From VAZQ01 sp963739385 (GTDB lineage Bacteria; Pseudomonadota; Alphaproteobacteria; Rhizobiales; Xanthobacteraceae), in contig CAVUAI010000070.1 in the NCBI GenBank assembly GCA_963739385.1, positions 1 to 64,000 on the forward strand: a stretch of DNA of 64,000 bases. The letters run 5' to 3'. Position 1 is the stretch's first letter; each line of letters starts with the position of its first letter. Shown one piece after another: positions 62,128-64,000 of this stretch. A model generated the notes under the pieces. The model was not told the origin of the DNA. It did no database searches and worked only from the letters and a program-made list of their open reading frames with translations. The translations under genes were made by a program, and so were the position numbers.

Positions 62128-64000
62128 ATGGTTCTGGCACGCCGTTTTGCTGATGCTGCGACAGCATTGTTGCTGGTCGCGGGGGCATTGTTCGTTGTCA
62201 TCGTTCCGATCGGGCCCGCACAGGCCCAGGGTGGTCCGTCCGTCAGCTGCGAGGACGCAGCCGAGCTTGCGGTGCTGCCCTCGCCGGTGGCGCCGTGGAA
62301 AGGCGCGCCGCTGCGCGTCATCGTCGCTGCGGAGAAGCCGCTCGAGGGCGAGCTGTCGCTGGTCGCGCCCGACGGGAGCGTCGCCGCCAAATCGCGGGAG
62401 CGGCACGGCGGCCCGCCTTATTTCTGGTTCGCCGAGGTCGCCGCTCCGGCCGCCGGCACGTGGCACGCCAAGCTCGCGCGCGACCGCGCGCCGGCCGAGT
62501 GCAGCACGATCACCCGTGAGATCGCAGTGCGCGCCGCCGAGCCGCCGCGTCCGAGCGCGACGGACGGGAGCCTCTGGCCCCTGCGCAATACCTGGAACCG
62601 GGAGACCGAGAACCTCTATTCCGCGTGGATCGAGAAGCTGTTCGACGCGCCGCTCGACGCGTCGCTGTCGTGGAAGGCGCTGCACGAGGTGCTGCGCGAC
62701 AAGTCGCGCAATGTCCTGTTCAACCATCTCGGCCTGCGCGAGGACCAGCTCGGCCTCGTCATCCGCCCCGACTGCGCCGACCTGCCGTACTTCCTGCGCG
62801 CCTATTTCGCGTTCAAGATGGGACTGCCGTTCGGTTACGCGAAGTGCACACGCGGCGGCGCCGGCGAAGGGCCGAAGTGCCCGGCGTGGTGGAACATCCA
62901 GAATATGGAGCCGACGCCGATCGCCCCCGAGCAGGAGGTCGCGTCCGCCACCCCGATGCTTGACATGTTCCGCCAGCCGGTGACGCCGCCCGCGCCGGTC
63001 GCACCGGCCCCGAAGGGGCTCTCGCTCGCGGCGGCAAAGCGCATGGGCCTCGCGCCGGCGTTCGGCCAGTACCTGGCCAGGACCGTCGCCGACGGCGTCC
63101 ATTCCGGATCCGGGCGCACGGCGCTGGCCGACGACAACACCGATTACTACCCGGTATCGCTGAAGGAGGAGACCCTGCGTCCCGGCACCGTCTACGCCGA
63201 TCCATACGGGCACCTCCTGGTGCTGGTGAAGCGGGTGCCGCAGTCGGGCGGCGAGGCCGGCGTGTTCCTCGCGGTCGATGGGCAGCCCGACGGGACGGTC
63301 GCGCGCAAGCGCTTCTGGCGCGGCAATTTCCTGTTCGCGCAGGACCCCGCGCTCGGCGGCCCCGGGTTCAAGCACTTCCGGCCGGTCGTGCGCGACAAGA
63401 ACGGCGGCTTGCGGCGGCTGACCAATGCCGAGATCGCGAAAGATCCGCAGTACGGTGATTTCTCGCTCGACCAAGGGCGCATCGGGGTCGAGGGCTTCTA
63501 CGATCGCATGGATGACCTGATGTCGCCGGCCCCGCTCGATCCCTTGCGCGCGATGAAGGAGGCGATCACGTCGCTCGAGGAGCAGGTGAAGACGCGCGTG
63601 ACCTCGGTCGAGAACGGGCGCAAGTTCCAGAGCAGCGGGCGCGACGCCGAGATGCCGGACGGCGCGGCGATCTTCGAGACCACCGGCGCGTGGGAGGATT
63701 TCGCGACGCCGTCGCGCGACCTGCGGCTGTTGATCGCGATCGACGTGGTGCGCGGATTTCCGGAGCGCGTCGCCCGGCGGCCCGAGCGCTACGCGATGCC
63801 GGAGGCGAAGAGCGTCGCCGACGTGAAGGCCGAATTGGAGAGCGTGCTGGCGTCGGAGCTGTCGGCGCGCAAGTTCTCCTATACCCGCAGCGACGGCTCG
63901 GCATGGACGCTCTCGCTCAAGGACGTGATCGACCGCACGGCCCAGCTCGAGATGGCGTACAACGTCAACGACTGTGTCGAGCTGCGCTGGGGCGCGCCGG
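62128..64000 (+). CDS. Large secreted protein with transglutaminase-like Cys-His-Asp layout, incomplete
   Basis: At least 624 residues; the frame is open at the window edge. AGGGGG lies four bases before ATG at 62128. Signal: FADAATALLLVAGALFVVIV then PIGPAQAQ. Residues 45-135 look like a beta-sandwich (PLRVIVAAEKPLEGELSLVA). In the centre, RPDCADLPYFLRAYFAFKMG (Cys216), ADPYGHLLVLVKRV (His362) and GVFLAVDGQPDG (Asp384) are spaced like a transglutaminase/papain-type Cys-His-Asp triad, and Cys240 and Cys251 may pair. This is an inference from pattern only. The C-terminal part (EDFATPSRDLRLLIAIDVVR) is unrecognised. It is divergent from 60760-61866. Confidence 0.7.
   Translation, partial: MVLARRFADAATALLLVAGALFVVIVPIGPAQAQGGPSVSCEDAAELAVLPSPVAPWKGAPLRVIVAAEKPLEGELSLVAPDGSVAAKSRERHGGPPYFWFAEVAAPAAGTWHAKLARDRAPAECSTITREIAVRAAEPPRPSATDGSLWPLRNTWNRETENLYSAWIEKLFDAPLDASLSWKALHEVLRDKSRNVLFNHLGLREDQLGLVIRPDCADLPYFLRAYFAFKMGLPFGYAKCTRGGAGEGPKCPAWWNIQNMEPTPIAPEQEVASATPMLDMFRQPVTPPAPVAPAPKGLSLAAAKRMGLAPAFGQYLARTVADGVHSGSGRTALADDNTDYYPVSLKEETLRPGTVYADPYGHLLVLVKRVPQSGGEAGVFLAVDGQPDGTVARKRFWRGNFLFAQDPALGGPGFKHFRPVVRDKNGGLRRLTNAEIAKDPQYGDFSLDQGRIGVEGFYDRMDDLMSPAPLDPLRAMKEAITSLEEQVKTRVTSVENGRKFQSSGRDAEMPDGAAIFETTGAWEDFATPSRDLRLLIAIDVVRGFPERVARRPERYAMPEAKSVADVKAELESVLASELSARKFSYTRSDGSAWTLSLKDVIDRTAQLEMAYNVNDCVELRWGAP

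Overview
This window looks like the chromosome of a GC-rich alphaproteobacterium of the order Hyphomicrobiales, near Bradyrhizobium, Rhodopseudomonas or Pseudolabrys. The placement is inferred from high GC, from many orphan periplasmic substrate-binding proteins of the Bug (TctC) and ABC_sub_bind families, from lytic and aromatic-acid genes typical of that group, and from several families of palindromic interspersed repeats between genes. No rRNA, complete tRNA, CRISPR array or prophage was seen.

Layout. 0.1-3.3 kb: palindromic repeats, a decayed ABC-type binding protein gene, and a repetitive type I secretion substrate with a one-base lesion. 3.6-5.8 kb: a thiamine diphosphate enzyme flanked by two direct 122-bp repeats. 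5.8-15.2 kb: an accessory, partly lower-GC region with a histidine-kinase relic, an HD-domain protein, a cold shock protein, a spermidine-synthase-like protein, a complete IS1182-type element whose ends and 4-bp target duplication can be read, a string of very small genes, a three-gene methyltransferase cassette with an exact 100-bp tandem duplication, and a truncated IS integrase. 15.7-21.4 kb: a Bug protein, then a leftward acyl-CoA synthetase / enoyl-CoA hydratase / MarR / ABC binding-protein cluster resembling aromatic-acid catabolic operons. 21.4-30.3 kb: a tandem repeat array, amino-acid-type binding protein, 5'-nucleotidase, gene relics, an FAD monooxygenase with a secreted class II aldolase-like protein, a Bug protein and an SRPBCC protein.

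30.4-42.1 kb: efflux. An RND permease/adaptor pair and a second, FUSC-DUF1656-HlyD (AaeAB-like) system, separated by a universal stress protein and a frameshifted amidase. 42.8-48.0 kb: Bug and ABC_sub_bind proteins around a D-alanyl-D-alanine carboxypeptidase. 48.1-64.0 kb: envelope and secreted functions: MltA with a long Lys/Ala-rich tail, a secreted esterase, an exported amidohydrolase, an MFS transporter, a trypsin-like autotransporter, another Bug protein, a phosphodiester-glycosidase-family protein, and a divergent pair of unknown secreted proteins, the last of which runs off the window.

A common theme is uptake and turnover of small organic acids: many binding proteins without membrane partners, CoA-ligase/hydratase, FAD hydroxylase, and two efflux pumps. 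Several otherwise intact genes (aldolase, amidase, FUSC, one Bug protein) carry single +1 insertions between 27 and 44 kb. These may be sequencing errors or recent decay; the sequence alone cannot tell which.
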